Assembly (NCBI GenBank): GCA_024803745.1
Contig: JANJXV010000013.1
Span: forward strand, 17,109,501-17,173,500
Direction of reading: 5' to 3'
Length of the DNA stretch: 64,000 nt
Source of the DNA: Megascapheus bottae
Taxonomy: Eukaryota > Chordata > Mammalia > Rodentia > Geomyidae
The notes under the pieces were generated by a model, which was not told where the DNA came from, did not search any database, and was given only the letters and a program-made list of their open reading frames with translations. The translations under genes and the position numbers were made by a program. The stretch's first letter is position 1, and every line of letters starts with the position of its first letter. This document shows, one piece after another, positions 35,576 through 46,837 of this stretch.

Positions 35576-35640
35576 TGCTGTGTGTGTGTGAGCATGTGTG
35601 CGTGTATATGTATGTGCATGTGCACATGTGTGTGCACATC
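35576..35640. repeat. Degenerate TG-rich tract
   Basis: TGTGTGTG units interspersed with CA, TA and CG dinucleotides; an eroded microsatellite beside a SINE. Confidence 0.7.
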
Positions 35641-35642
35641 TA

Positions 35643-36062
35643 GCATTGGGGCTTGAATTCAGGGCCTAGGAACTGTCCCTTAGCTTTTTCACTCGAGGCT
35701 GGTGCTCTACAGCTTGAGCTACAGCTCCACTTCTGTTTATTTATTTTTTCACCAGTCTGGAGCTTGAGCTCTGGGCCTGCACACGGTCCCTGGGCTTTTT
35801 CAAGGCTAGTACTCTACCACTTGAGCCACAGCACCTTTTCCAGCATTTTTCTATGTATTTGGTACCTAGGAATTGAACCTGGGTCTTTGTACATGCTAGG
35901 CAAGCACTGTACCACTAGACCAAACTCACTTCTCTTCTGTTTATTTTAGTGGTTAATTGGAGATAAGATTCACTCCGATTTGTCTTCCTGGGCTGGCTAC
36001 CAATCATGATCTTTAGATCCCAGCTTCCTAGTAGCTAAGATTACGGGCATTACCAGCTGCAT
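35643..36062 (-). repeat. 7SL-Geo SINE interrupted by an IDL-Geo copy
   Basis: The Geo part (35643-35742) and the 7SL-like head (35947-36062: GTGGTTAATTGGAGATAAGA, TAGTAGCTAAGATTACGGGC) belong to one old reverse element, separated by the insertion at 35743. Confidence 0.85.
35743..35933 (-). repeat. IDL-Geo SINE nested in a 7SL-Geo SINE
   Basis: CTTCTGTTTATTT flanks it at 35730-35742 and 35934-35946. All landmark boxes of the family are present (CACAGCACCTTTTCCAGCAT, TACATGCTAGGCAAGCACTG). Confidence 0.9.
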
Positions 36063-36079
36063 GTTTTGTTTTGTTTTGT

Positions 36080-36273
36080 CTTTTCCAGTCCTGAGGCTTG
36101 AATTCCAAACCTGAGCACTGTCCTTGGACACTTTTTGCTCAAAGTTAGCACTCTGCCACTTGAGCCACAGCGCCACTTCTGGCTTTTTCTGTGTATGTGG
36201 TACTGAGGAATTGAACCCAGGGATTCATGTTTGCTAAGAGAGCACTCTACAACTGGGCCACACTCCCAGCCCC
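36080..36273 (-). repeat. IDL-Geo SINE
   Basis: In reverse, with GAGCCACAGCGCCACTTCTG and GAACCCAGGGATTCATGTTT. The variant 'TTTTTGCTCAAAG' in the Geo part marks a different subfamily from the copies at 34 and 50 kb. Confidence 0.9.
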
Positions 36274-36939
36274 TGCATATGGTTTTTAAGCAGTATATAT
36301 GTCAGGACAAGGCTGCAACTAACAAACAGATTGAAAGGAAGGAGTTTGCCTCCATTTGGATTATATAAATATTATGAGATTTTGCCATTATATGGAATCT
36401 CATTTGTGTTTAGATTCTATCTGTCCTAGAAGTCTGAACCAATAAGTTTCTACTCCACCATGTGAGCTTCCAGAGCCCAGTGGAGCCTGTAGTAACACCA
36501 GATTCTCTTCATCCAATGTTGGGGCCGCAGGTGTTGTGGATTCTAACATTTTGCTTTTCTTATATGTACCCTACATTCTATCCCTTATCCTTCCACTTGG
36601 GAATTTTAATTCTTGCTCAGTGTCCTTTCATTTTTTAAAGGGTTCATCATTGATTGTTTTTTAACTAAAGATATTCCAGAAATTACTTCAATTTACTGGG
36701 TAAGAAATACCCTGTCCGTTTTCCATTTCTTATCACATTTCTGTGGGATTTGCAAAAGCAAAAGGCACAGAGATTCAAGCTCAGTCACCTACACTGAAAT
36801 TGAAACCCCATTGTTGTCAAAATGAAATGTAATTTAGTTTCACCACAATGGCAAAGATTGATTAGGAAGCATAAGACACATCTAGTAGATCCATTACCAA
36901 CCTGGCAGTTGGCTTTCTTTCAGGAGTGATTTTTAGTTT

Positions 36940-37105
36940 GTGTGCCTTGTATGTATTAGACAAATTGCCATTCGAATGACAACTCCAGCCCTTTTGCTTA
37001 TATTTTGTTGTTGAAATAGTTTCTCACTGTCTTTGCCTCAAAGTCATCATGATCTGCCTCCTAAGTAGCTGGGAATACAGGCATACACCACTGTTCTTGG
37101 CTCAG
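36940..37105 (-). repeat. Old ID plus B1-like SINE remnant
   Basis: GAAATAGTTTCTCACTGTCT and CCTCCTAAGTAGCTGGGAAT, then ACAGGCATACACCACTG, give a B1-like half in reverse. The ID half before it is weak. Confidence 0.55.
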
Positions 37106-37960
37106 GAGAATTTTTTCATGAACAGTGTCATTATTTCATAACAGTGATCAAAATATTTTCAGAATTATGTTGGAAAGTGTATGGATGGTAGTTGGTCAAC
37201 TTGACTCAGTCGGTAACTTGTAGGAATGGCCTATCTGCTCCAACAGAAATTCAGCTTGCCACAGATCCTAGAATGTTAGCATTCCTATGGATAGATGAAA
37301 GGACTAAAGAATTAGGTTTGCATGATATAGAGTATGAACCTCATAAACTCTGATTTCTGCCTTGCTTGTCCTTGCATCTCCAAAGCCTTGTACACTATCT
37401 GACAGAGTGGCCATTCACAAAGCTTTGGTGGGAGCAATCAAAAATGTTAATGGCGGAAAGAAAAGGCAAAATCTGGAGAGCATGCCTGGGGATCCTGAGT
37501 GCAGGAAAACACAGTAAGCAGGGGTATGGCTGTACTTTAATAAAAGCAGGACTGAGTTCAGATTGATACCTCAGCTTCTCTAGCTCTATTCTCGGGCAGA
37601 GGCTCTTCACAAGAACAGATTTAAAATTATAACTTTAACTGTAATTTTTCAGTACTTCTCTACTCAGAAAATATTAATGGTCATGTTATATATAAAATAG
37701 GTCTGATTAGACTTGCAGAGATTTCTAGTTTACCAAAGTATACCCATTTATTTTGCTGTTTGTCACATGCTACCTGCATGTGGTATTATTTCCCCTTTGT
37801 GCTTTTGCTCACCAATTGTCTGGTTTGTGTCTTAATCTTCACTGTTGCTGCCATGGAATCAGGTGATCCAATAACATCCCTAACCTGACCTTCCAGTCAG
37901 CTCCTTGGGGAATAACTGGATGAGATGGCCATGCAATGGGCAGGTGGGGGGGCACCAGCA

Positions 37961-37989
37961 CACTGACCTTTATCTTTGCTTCTTTGCAG
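37961..37989 (+). promoter_or_regulatory. SYT9: 3' splice site of SYT9 intron 1
   Basis: A good branch-point match (CACTGAC, branch A at 37966) lies 23 nt before the acceptor. A pyrimidine-rich tract follows and ends in TTTGCAG at 37989. The cut leaves the exon starting AT, completing an Asp codon begun in exon 1. Confidence 0.85.
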
Positions 37990-38338
37990 ATATCTCAGTG
38001 AGCCTGCTAACCCTCATAGTCACTGCCTGTGGTCTCGCCCTCTTTGGTGTATCTCTCTTCGTGTCTTGGAAACTCTGCTGGGTTCCGTGGCGAGAACGAG
38101 GCTTGTTCTCTGGTAGCAAAGACAACGAGGAACCTCTGAACGGCCCAGACACAGAGACCAATGAACAGGAGAACAGTGAGGACTTCTTAGACCCACCCAC
38201 ACCCTGCCCTGATTCCTCCATGAAGATCAGCCACACCTCCCCTGATCTTCCCCTCTCTACTCAGCCTGGAATCCAGGAGAATTGTGCACATGGCTTCCGG
38301 GTGCAGCGCCAAGTCACAGAGCCAACATCGTCGGCTCG
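37990..38338 (+). CDS. SYT9: Synaptotagmin-9 (SYT9), coding exon 2: transmembrane anchor and linker
   Basis: Synaptotagmin-9 is a Ca2+ sensor of secretory and synaptic vesicles that drives SNARE-mediated fusion. This 349-nt exon begins with the last two bases of a split Asp codon (phase 1) and ends with two bases of a split Arg codon (phase 2). It encodes 115 whole codons. Visible parts in order: a hydrophobic membrane segment (ISVSLLTLIVTACGLALFGV, continuing to SLFVSW), the cytosolic WKLCW motif with a candidate palmitoylation cysteine, a basic WRERG stop-transfer stretch, then an acidic, Pro/Ser-rich linker (TETNEQENSEDFLDPPTPCP) ending EPTSSAR. From memory this matches mammalian SYT9 almost residue for residue, apart from small changes around SKDNEEPLNG. 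The reading frame runs open from 37905 to 38405, but the splice sites set the limits. No stop or frameshift is seen. The N-terminal exon 1 is upstream of the window. Confidence 0.95.
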
Positions 38339-38344
38339 GTCAGT
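38339..38344 (+). promoter_or_regulatory. SYT9: 5' splice site of SYT9 intron 2 (C at +3)
   Basis: The donor reads CG|GTCAGT. Positions +4 to +6 (AGT) and the -1 G fit the consensus, but +3 is C instead of the usual A or G. The phase (two bases of an Arg codon) matches the single leading G of exon 3, which supports this cut. Confidence 0.85.
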
Positions 38345-38540
38345 AATTGCTCCTTACTTTCTGAATGTAAGGCAAAGCCCACCCATCCCTCTTTCTTGCC
38401 AGTGATGTTGATTATCCAAGAAACCTATAAACCTTTATATGTCCAATCAGAAACCTTTGCTTCCTGTGCTGATATTAGTTCCTAAGCTCCACTTGGTCTC
38501 CACAGAGTTTATAAAACTAATATCTAGCATTGTGAACAAT

Positions 38541-38588
38541 GACCACCTGAGTACCTAGGATTGCAAGCGTGAGCTTCCGCACCTGGCT
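38541..38588 (-). repeat. 7SL-like SINE head fragment
   Basis: GAGTACCTAGGATTGCAAGC, then GTGAGCTTCCGCACCTGGCT, is the reversed head end of the 7SL-Geo family. It lies 200 bp past exon 2. Confidence 0.6.
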
Positions 38589-38609
38589 AGAGCTTACAGC
38601 TTTGATTTG

Positions 38610-38715
38610 GATATTGTTACTTCCCTTTTACAATAGAAGAAACATAAGTAGATTAAGAAACTAAGGCACATATTAGTAATCATTCAGGTCAGAATATGAA
38701 ACCATAATCTGGGGT
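38610..38715 (-). repeat. MIR-like remnant
   Basis: TTACTTCCCTTTTACAATAG, AAACATAAGTAGATTAAGAA and CTAAGGCACATATTAGTAAT follow the reversed core of the MIR SINE. Confidence 0.55.
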
Positions 38716-40377
38716 ATTAGACACTGTTCCCTGATAGCCTCCTAATGGTATAGAATATATGTACTCTACCTCTGATCTAGTGTAGCCGTCACAAATAGGC
38801 TATCTTCTGACTCTATTAGGGAACAGGAAATCTTTGTCCACAAGGAGCTTTTGTAAGGCCTACAAAGTACATGGTCTAAGGTCATTCTTTCTCCATCATT
38901 TGCTATTAAGCAATGGAGAAATATCAGTGCAGTAATGTAAACCATGGACCTTGGGGATTAATAAAGTGACTTTACATATGTGTGTGACAGAGAACAAATT
39001 ACATACTCTCTGCATGTATCCCATTTCTCCTTTAGTCAAATAGTACTAATAAACATACCAGCTTTTAGGTGGTTTTATGAAAGAAGTAATGCCACTTGTA
39101 CAGGTCTGTACCTACTAAAGGCTGCCATTTTGCTTTCATCTTAATGTGTTCATCACCATTGTTAGACAGGCCTCTCCCAAGACGCAGACATTATACAATG
39201 ATGAATCGGAAGCTGAATATCTAGATCAAAATCACTGGATATTAAAAAGAAGTTTTTTAGATGGAGAAACATAGGAAGCAAACTTTTGTTAAAATGAAGA
39301 TATTTGCTTGAGTGATAGCCAGAGAATAGCAATGTGCTGTTTTCTTTTCAGAAAATATGAACATGGTTTAGAGGGTTTTTTTTTAAATCTTTTATTCTCT
39401 AGAAACCAAAATAAGAGTTTTACCCTTTTTTATGATAATCAGGTTTATCCTAGAGGCTCCGCTCATTCACATTAAGTGGGATGAAATATGACAGTTTATA
39501 GTTTAATTTTTTCAGAAACCTATTTTAGCATCATTTCCAATTCTGAATCAAACAGCTAAACCTAAAATATTCCTCTGTCAGGAAATGGTTGTTTGCCATT
39601 TGATTTAGAAGAAATTCTCAGATTTTTATCACTAGTTTTTCAGATTTAAGACTCAAAAATAGCTAGGGCTCTGTTCAGTGCTGTTATGAAGTTCAGGCAT
39701 GGTGCAGACTCATAATAACAAAGCTCTTTTGTTAAAAGACCTGAAGACGGGGTCCCCACTGAAATTGTGTTCCAGTTCTACTAGGCATATGGTTTTACTT
39801 GTCTGAATTCCTCTAATACAGGGTAATAGAATGGCAACTATTAGATTTGATCTGAGCTTTCTGCCATATAATTCTACTGAACTGATATCAGTACTATCAC
39901 TGTGATTACCACATTATTTATTCTAGAAAAGTATATAAATACTCTGTGTATCAGGAAATATAAACCGCTTAGAAGAGAAAAACTGTTATCTTCACCACTG
40001 ATTTATGGAAATTGGGTAAAGGGAGAAAAAAGAGAGCAAAGGAATTATCCTGTAAAAAGTAAATTTTACATTCAGATTATTTTAGTTTTGAAGACATGCA
40101 ATTAAAGTATTTTTACTGATGGTGAAAATTAGCCAAACTGCCATGAGAAAACTAAAGTCTTTACATCTGTATTTGACTTAGTATTAACAATTTGCATCAT
40201 TACACATTTAAAACATTCATACCCAAATTATCACTGACCTAGTTTTATGTGTTCTGATGGAAGCACACATCCCTGTCTAGTTCTGCATGGTCCTTTAATT
40301 CTTTAGCCATGGTGTTTGCCATTCACACAGATGCATACATTCACTCAAATACAAGCATTCTCTTTTTAAAATTGTTG

Positions 40378-40570
40378 GACTGGGAATTTGGCTTAGTGGT
40401 AGAGTGCTTGCCTAGCATGCATGAAGACCTGGGGTCAGTTCTTCAGTACCACATACCCAGAAAAACCTGAAAGTGGTACTGCGACTCAAGTGGTAGAGCA
40501 CTAGCCTTGAGAAAGCCCAAGGACAGTGCTCAGGCCCTGAGTTTAAGCCCCGAGACTTACAAACAAACAA
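40378..40570 (+). repeat. IDL-Geo SINE
   Basis: Head TTTGGCTTAGTGGTAGAGTG, tail CGACTCAAGTGGTAGAGCAC and CAGTGCTCAGGCCCTGAGTT, ending in an AAAC-type tail. It is the only clear SINE in the central part of intron 2. Confidence 0.92.
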
Positions 40571-43500
40571 AAGCAACAACAACAAAAAACTATCTTTAAG
40601 AGGCTGTACAAACAAAGGAGTTTCTATTTGCCTAACCCACCCCTTCCGTATAAGTGTTCGTATTGACAAAATGAAAAACTGAAGAAAATTTCCTTCAAAC
40701 TCTGAAACATTTTTAACATTCCATTTTGAAGTAACCTAATTAGGAAGGGAGAAGGTATACTTTACCTTTAGATGGTCTCTAAAGTTTGCTCTTCTAGTTA
40801 CTTTATCTTCAACTTTCTTCTTCGTTGTGTACTTCACTTTGTCACTGTCACCATTTTCTCTTTCTAGAAGAAGCTGAAATGTTCTGTATTCTACCATCCT
40901 TTCTCCTGGTTCCTTCACTACCCGTACCTTTTCCTACCTATATCCCGACCTTGGCACATGTCATTCTCTCAGCCTAGGAAGCTTCTAAAAAAGTCTATTT
41001 TGAAGCAGTTCTCACATGTCACAGTGTTCCCTCCCATAGAACACCGCCTTGGTTGAATTCACTTAAAACATAGCCTTCCATTTCAGGGCACCTGATGTTT
41101 CATCATGGTTGTTATAGCTTCTGTCATAGCTCTCCATCAGAAATCTTTCCCTCACCAGGCTCTTCGGATTGGAAATGATCAGCTCACACCAGTGCTATAT
41201 GAAAATCCTAAAGATGGGCTTTGTTTTGTCTTCTAAGAATGTTTCTGGTCAGGATGACTTTCTGTTTTTTTCTTCCAAGATCAAGTATGTTTAAGACTCT
41301 GTTTAGTTAACCCAATTACTATTAAAACCATCCAAATTTCCTGTTAATTCTTTTCAGCTTAGATGAAATCCCTCCTGTATTAATGACCTTATATGTTGAG
41401 AATGTGAATATCTTCATTTTCTCAGAATTTTCAATACTAGAACTTTCTAACAAAGGTCTTAACTGCAAATATGTGAAAATCCCTGGATCCCCAAAGTAGA
41501 AGAAACCTTAAAGCCTATCTCCTTTATTTCTTGATTCTTGTCCCATGGTGACTATTTTAAGTGCTCTCAAATTTCCTTTGTAACACTTTGGTGCCATGAA
41601 ATTTTAAGTGGTTGCACTATAAAAATGTCTCATCCTGACTTAGCCTCAGCTCCTGTCAGGGCCACTGGGTGCTACAACCCGAGTTGTTTTGTAGTCCTCG
41701 AGTCCATGTTCACTTGGACTCAGCAGGAGGCTTTACGTAAAGAAAGTATGTATTCGAGCTACACTTCCTTCTCTCCTGGTTCCTGTAATATCAGAGCCCT
41801 GTCTTGCCTAGAGACCTATACACACATTAATTCCTCAATCAGGAATATATTTCCTTTATCTATACCTATACTTACTCCATTATAGCTTTCCTGTCATAGC
41901 TTAAATGACTACTCCTGATTGTCTCTCTGACACCCCCCCACCTGAAGGACATGTCCTGTCTTCTACTCATGATTCTTAGGTTGCTTTGCCTTCCCTCTTT
42001 CACAACGTTGATTTCTATTTATAAGTTTATTTCTATTTATTTGTGTATGTCTGGGATTTCCCTTTGGACTTTGAGTTCAGAGACCATATCTGTTTTGTTT
42101 CTTTCCCTGTGTCCCACTCCTAAGACAGCCGCAGGCACATAGCAGACATTTGTTCCCCATGAATAAATGACAGAATGCATTGGTCAATAGCAGGCCATCA
42201 TCCTCATGTTATGCTGTCAAAAATGGTAAAAATACAAAAGTACAAGCCACAATGGTGTTAAGCTGGTAGAAAGCCATTCATCTGAGTCTTGTCATTAGGA
42301 GACTCCTTCCTCTTCAGACTTTAGACCTTATTGTTGAATGGAGAAACCTATAGAGTCACCAAAAAATACATCGATAGGATTCAAAGAATCAGATAATTCT
42401 CACATTGGATCCCACAAATCCAATATGCAATATATAAATATTCAATATTTGAGTTGCTGTGACCAGAACAGTTCTATTGGCTCTATTTTTGTGTTGGGAA
42501 CAAAATAAAATTTGAATCACTCTTTTTGTTACCTCTTCAGATTTCTTTAAAAGACTGACAATTTCACAATGGAAGCTTCTACCTATCTTAATTCTCACAA
42601 AACCTTGAAATTATATGCAAATGTGTATTTTCCCCACTTGGATTTAATTATCAGAAAATATTATACCCATGGGGCTTTCCTAGCAGTGAGAGTCCCTGAT
42701 AACTAGGGAGAAAATGTATCTCTCCACAATACGTCCCCAAAGAAGAATACCAATCACACATTTTAAAGGACTAAAATCGCTCCTTAAAAGATGAATCTAG
42801 GAAGAATGTATCAATGTAAAAGCCCCCTTGTCATTGAAGCCCAGGCTGCAGCTCAGTATAAGATTCAGATTCCTTCAGGTGTTTTTGAGTTTACTGTAGG
42901 AAACCTACTTTACGGAGGTTTTAATTATCTTTGAATGCAAAGCTTTCTCCAGGCTCAACTGCTAATATTCCAGCTCAGGTCTAGAAAGCCTAATTCATCT
43001 TTAAGATCTTTTTCTTGTCTTTTCAATGCCCTGAGAGAGAACAGGAGGTAGAAGAAGCGAATAGTTCCAACCTTAGAGCCAGTTCTCTGAGCCTATGTTT
43101 GGGGGTGGCTTATTTCCAAGGAAGACTGTCTCTTAACTTTTCTCCCCCATTTCTAACCACTTTTGGTGTTGTGTTTTGCTCTTTTTATTTATTGTATGCA
43201 TTAAGTCTTAAGAACAATGGGTTCCACAGTGCTTCACAAAATGATTCCTCCTTTCTATATTCACTCAGTGTCATAATCAGGGTCGCTCAGTGATATTCTG
43301 GAGAACCTAATACATGCTACAGGAGCCACCTCACCTGGGGTGGGGACAAATCCATTCCAATCTGTTTATGGTTATTTTTAATTCTTGCTTTGGACATGCT
43401 TTTATCATCCTACCTTCATTCCAGTAGCTCATGAGAACTATGGAATATTGATTTTCCATTTCTGCCATCTCATCTTCTCCATCATGTCCCTGGGGTAGCC

Positions 43501-44381
43501 TTCCTTCTCTGCACACTTATTTCTCAGCCCCATGAGTGCTAGCAATTATGCAGAGAAGACATGAGTTACTTTGGTTCTCTGGCCACTCTGAAATCTTCTA
43601 TTCTACATCCCTCAGCTTTAGTAAACTCACTGGCTCCTGAAAAGAGCCCCAGGCCACAAGAAACTGTCATGCTGGGTTAGAATCTGCCTTAAGAAACTAT
43701 ATTACAGTGGGCTTCAACTGTTTTCAACTCTGAATGGGCAGAAAACGACTGGGGATGAAATACACGTGTAAAAAGTGCTTGGTAGATGTAAATGTTCCTG
43801 TTTGTGATTTTTGAGGAGAATCTTTTGACTATATTGGAATTTTCAGTGTAGACCTTTCTATATCGCCAAGTCTTTAGGGAGTGGTCCTGTCTAATACCCC
43901 CCAATACTGTTCCTATTGGCAGTCAATCATGTTAGGAAGAACTGAACCTGGAGTACCAAGTCCTCCAAATTTTACGTCAGAGTAAATGTGTACATAGAGT
44001 ATAACAGAGTATTCTCATTACTAAGTAGCCGAATCTGTATATTATAAATTTAGATTAAAATTTACTTGGTAGATTTAGTTGTACATAGAAGGATGAAGGC
44101 AGAATGTTGCTATGATATAATGAATCCAAAGCCAACCTAAGAAACTTAAAGGTTGTTTGTTATACACAGAGTCTGCTCAGCAGCCACCACAGAGCAGTGA
44201 CCACAGTGACTCCATCCCCAGGGAGCATCATTCATGGCCTTTAGGGTAACTTTACTATGTAGACAGCAGCATCACTCACTAACCAGTACCCAAAATGATC
44301 CATAATAGCCCATTAGTTAATCCTACAACGGTTCCTCACCAGGATGGTAGGAACTAACTCAAAACTGAAAGATGAACCATG

Positions 44382-44384
<3 letters not shown>
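40571..44384. other. Unassigned central part of intron 2
   Basis: No named repeat, exon-like block or RNA gene was recognised in 3.8 kb. Frames at 41538-41885 and 43015-43293 lack domain-like composition. The low density of young repeats differs from both flanks. Confidence 0.5.

Positions 44385-44464
<80 letters not shown>
44385..44464. repeat. (TG)n microsatellite, about 40 units with one TT interruption
   Basis: Two TG runs are separated by a single extra T near 44430. It abuts a SINE on its 3' side. Confidence 0.97.
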
Positions 44465-44466
<2 letters not shown>

Positions 44467-44643
44467 AAATTCAAGGCTGGCACTCTACTACTTGAGCCAC
44501 ACCTTTACTTTGGCATTTTTTTGCTGGTTAATTGGAAGTAACCTCCCAGTTTTTTCTCCCAGGGCTGGCTTTGAATTATAGTCCTTAGATCACAGCTTCC
44601 TGGGTATCTTGGATTAAAGGGGTGAAGCTATCAGTGCCCAGTT
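44465..44643 (-). repeat. 7SL-Geo SINE fragment
   Basis: GGCACTCTACTACTTGAGCC, GCTGGTTAATTGGAAGTAAC and AGCTTCCTGGGTATCTTGGA follow the reversed family order. The TG run stands where the tail should be. Confidence 0.8.
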
Positions 44644-46239
44644 TGAAAGATGGACTTAAAAAAAATCTAGTCTCAAAGAAAAGTCTGTAACAGAAGCAGA
44701 TGCAACTGGTACCATCACCTGTGGCCTGGGCTGTTCCCTAACAGTTCTTCTTGCCCAAAAGCCAAGAGAGTCAGATGAAAGCTCTGCTCTAGCATCCCAG
44801 TTGTTCTGCTTCCAGACAAGGCAGCATCTTGGCATCACTGGGCAGCATCTTCTGTCTCCCTGCCCCCTAGTCATCAGAAACCTTGAGATTATAAGGTTCT
44901 TTTTTTTTTCCTGGGAGAAATGGACATTCTATGCCAGCAAGCGTTAGACCATACAGAATGTTTGTGCCTTGGCTACATCTGTTTGCTACGGTCTGTGTTG
45001 GGTGTGACAAGAAGAAATGACAGCACTGACAGTGCTCATGTTGTACCACGTGAGTTGACTACTGATTCAGTGGGTATTTTAGGATGGAGAAGAATGTTCA
45101 GTGCGCTGACATCTGTGATGTCAAAGGAGAGGGATCTCAGACATGTCTGAGGGTCTGTTAATCCCATTTTTTACATCTTTTATTTCATATGGTACTTCCA
45201 AGACAGGAAAAGAAGACAAATGCAAATATTTACTCTCCCTCTCCATTTGCCAGTCTCTCAGCGACAGCCCAGATGCTCTCTTTAGCCTTCCGTGGGAGAC
45301 ACTATTTTAATTAGTTATTGAGGATAGCACGTAGCACAATGTAAGGATAATGAAGAACAGTAAAAATAACCTTGAAAGCAACCTTGATTATGATTACTTC
45401 TTTCACCTTGTGAGAACCCACAGATAAGACAGATTCCAGAGTGACTGAGAGAGAAACATTTAACCCAGTCCAATAAGCTTACTGAATAAAGAGTAGACCT
45501 TAGGAACAAATATTTAATTTGCAAATATTAATATCCAACCTTCTTTAACTGAATCTACTGTCAGTGCATTTATAGTAGCTCTTCTTTATTTCTTGTGTCA
45601 CCAATGTTTATTTCAGGAAAAAAAAAGTTCTTGGTTGTCAGTTACGCACATGATACAATTTAGCATCATCTTAGTGCTGTCACTCACACCTGTCACGGTC
45701 ACCACCGTCCTTGACAACCCCACCCCTGTCACATCCCTCTGCCTGTGAGAAAATCCTGTGCTCTTGTCATGAAATGATTTGATCTGAACTTTGTAAAAAT
45801 GGACATCCTTATAAAGCTGTAAGCCAATGACAGGAAATGTAATTTGAAGAGAGATGCACTCTTCTTAAAAAAAAATAACACTTAGCTAACTATTTCAATT
45901 TCAGGATATTATCTACAGAGGTGAATAATTTTATTTTTAAAGCAGCTTGTACGAATCTTTACATTCCACCAACCAGATAAGCTTCTTTAATGGCACATTA
46001 GGCAGTTTGGAAAATGCATTAAACCTTTAAAGCTCCGAGGTCACATGTTAGTCAGTTCATTTCCTGATACCAAGCCTCAGTTTTGAGCTTCAAGCCTTAG
46101 GGAGCAGCTTACTCACACTGATGAGCATTTTGAATTTAGGCCAAAAAGGAAAAAACAAAAAGGCCTATAGATCTAAGCTCTTAACAGGATACAACATTCT
46201 ACTACCTACATCCCAGGCACAAGTTTCTGAAAGACCCAT

Positions 46240-46284
46240 CACTAATGAGGTTATAACTTTGCTCTGTCTTACTCTTCATTCAAG
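46240..46284 (+). promoter_or_regulatory. SYT9: 3' splice site of SYT9 intron 2
   Basis: Candidate branch points are CACTAAT (A at 46245) and TTATAAC (A at 46256, 28 nt from the cut). The tract TTTGCTCTGTCTTACTCTTC is strongly pyrimidine rich, and the acceptor is ATTCAAG|G. The acceptor core is AAG rather than CAG or TAG, which is less common but functional. Confidence 0.82.
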
Positions 46285-46831
46285 GCATAATTCAATCCGA
46301 AGACAACTCAACCTGTCAAACCCGGACTTCAATATCCAGCAACTTCAAAAACAGGAGCAATTGACTGGAATTGGTAGAATTAAACCAGAGTTATATAAGC
46401 AGAGATCCTTGGAAAATGATGATGGGAGAAGGAATAACAGCAAAGCTTGTGGGAAACTGAACTTCATCTTAAAATACGACTGTGACTTAGAGCAGCTCAT
46501 AGTAAAGATTCACAAAGCTATCAACTTGCCCGCCAAGGATTTTTCTGGAACTTCAGATCCCTACGTCAAGATCTACTTACTTCCTGATCGGAAAACCAAA
46601 CACCAGACTAAAGTTCACAGAAAGACCTTGAACCCAGTGTTTGATGAAGTGTTTTTATTTCCAGTTCCCTACAATGACCTTGAAGCTCGGAAGCTTCACT
46701 TTTCTGTCTATGACTTTGACAGGTTTTCTCGCCACGACTTAATCGGCCAAGTGGTGGTGGATCACTTCCTGGACTTGGCCGATTTCCCCAGGGAGTGCAT
46801 CCTCTGGAAGGATATCGAGTATGTCACCAAT
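46285..46831 (+). CDS. SYT9: Synaptotagmin-9 (SYT9), coding exon 3: linker end and C2A domain
   Basis: This 547-nt exon completes the Arg codon split by intron 2, then encodes 182 codons and ends on a codon boundary (phase 0). Residues 1-50 of the exon (HNSIRRQLNLSNPDFNIQQL onward) finish the linker. The C2A domain runs from about residue 55 (ACGKLNF) to 178. All six Ca2+ ligands expected for a synaptotagmin C2A are present: Asp85 and Asp91 in loop 1 (LPAKDFSGTSDPYVK), and Asp143, Asp145, Ser148 and Asp151 in loop 3 (VYDFDRFSRHD). The KTLNP and LIGQV motifs typical of C2 domains are also intact. Ca2+-dependent phospholipid binding should therefore be retained (inference). The pattern separates it from SYT3/6/10 and fits SYT9. 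C2B lies in later exons, beyond the window. The open frame continues about 128 codons past the donor into intron 3, but that part has no synaptotagmin similarity. Confidence 0.96.
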
Positions 46832-46837
46832 GTGAGT
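46832..46837 (+). promoter_or_regulatory. SYT9: 5' splice site of SYT9 intron 3
   Basis: The donor reads AAT|GTGAGT. The intronic half is a perfect consensus, while the exonic -1 base is T instead of G. The protein alignment to SYT9 breaks off exactly here, after the Thr-Asn codons. Confidence 0.88.

Larger units (their letters stand above)
1..37989 (+). other. SYT9: SYT9 intron 1 (3' part)
   Basis: Everything upstream of exon 2 is non-coding on both strands apart from transposon remnants, so it is read as intron 1, or, toward its start, possibly upstream flank. No GC-rich stretch resembling a first exon or CpG-island promoter was seen; the only GC-rich block is the L1 5' region near 14.2 kb. 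Stretches with no recognised element include 3110-4960, 5335-6220, 15345-16200, 17205-17800, 18181-18960, 19200-19620, 19755-20085, 20650-21425, 22641-23424, 23530-24390, 29890-30930, 31125-31465, 32010-32955, 34885-35575, 36275-36940 and 37106-37960. Confidence 0.7.
38339..46284 (+). other. SYT9: SYT9 intron 2, complete
   Basis: The intron is 7,946 bp, phase 2 at both ends. It holds a 7SL-like SINE fragment and a MIR-like remnant just after exon 2, one IDL-Geo SINE at 40378, and a (TG)n tract with a SINE near 44.4-44.6 kb. The long blocks 38716-40377 and 40571-44384 show no repeat I can name and no coding signal. They may be single-copy intron, or repeats too old to read by eye. Confidence 0.9.

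Noticed and set aside
1..37989. Possible SYT9 exon 1 or promoter within the window
   Set aside because: No frame matching the expected N-terminus and no CpG-rich promoter-like block outside the L1 5' UTR were found. Exon 1 is inferred to lie upstream.
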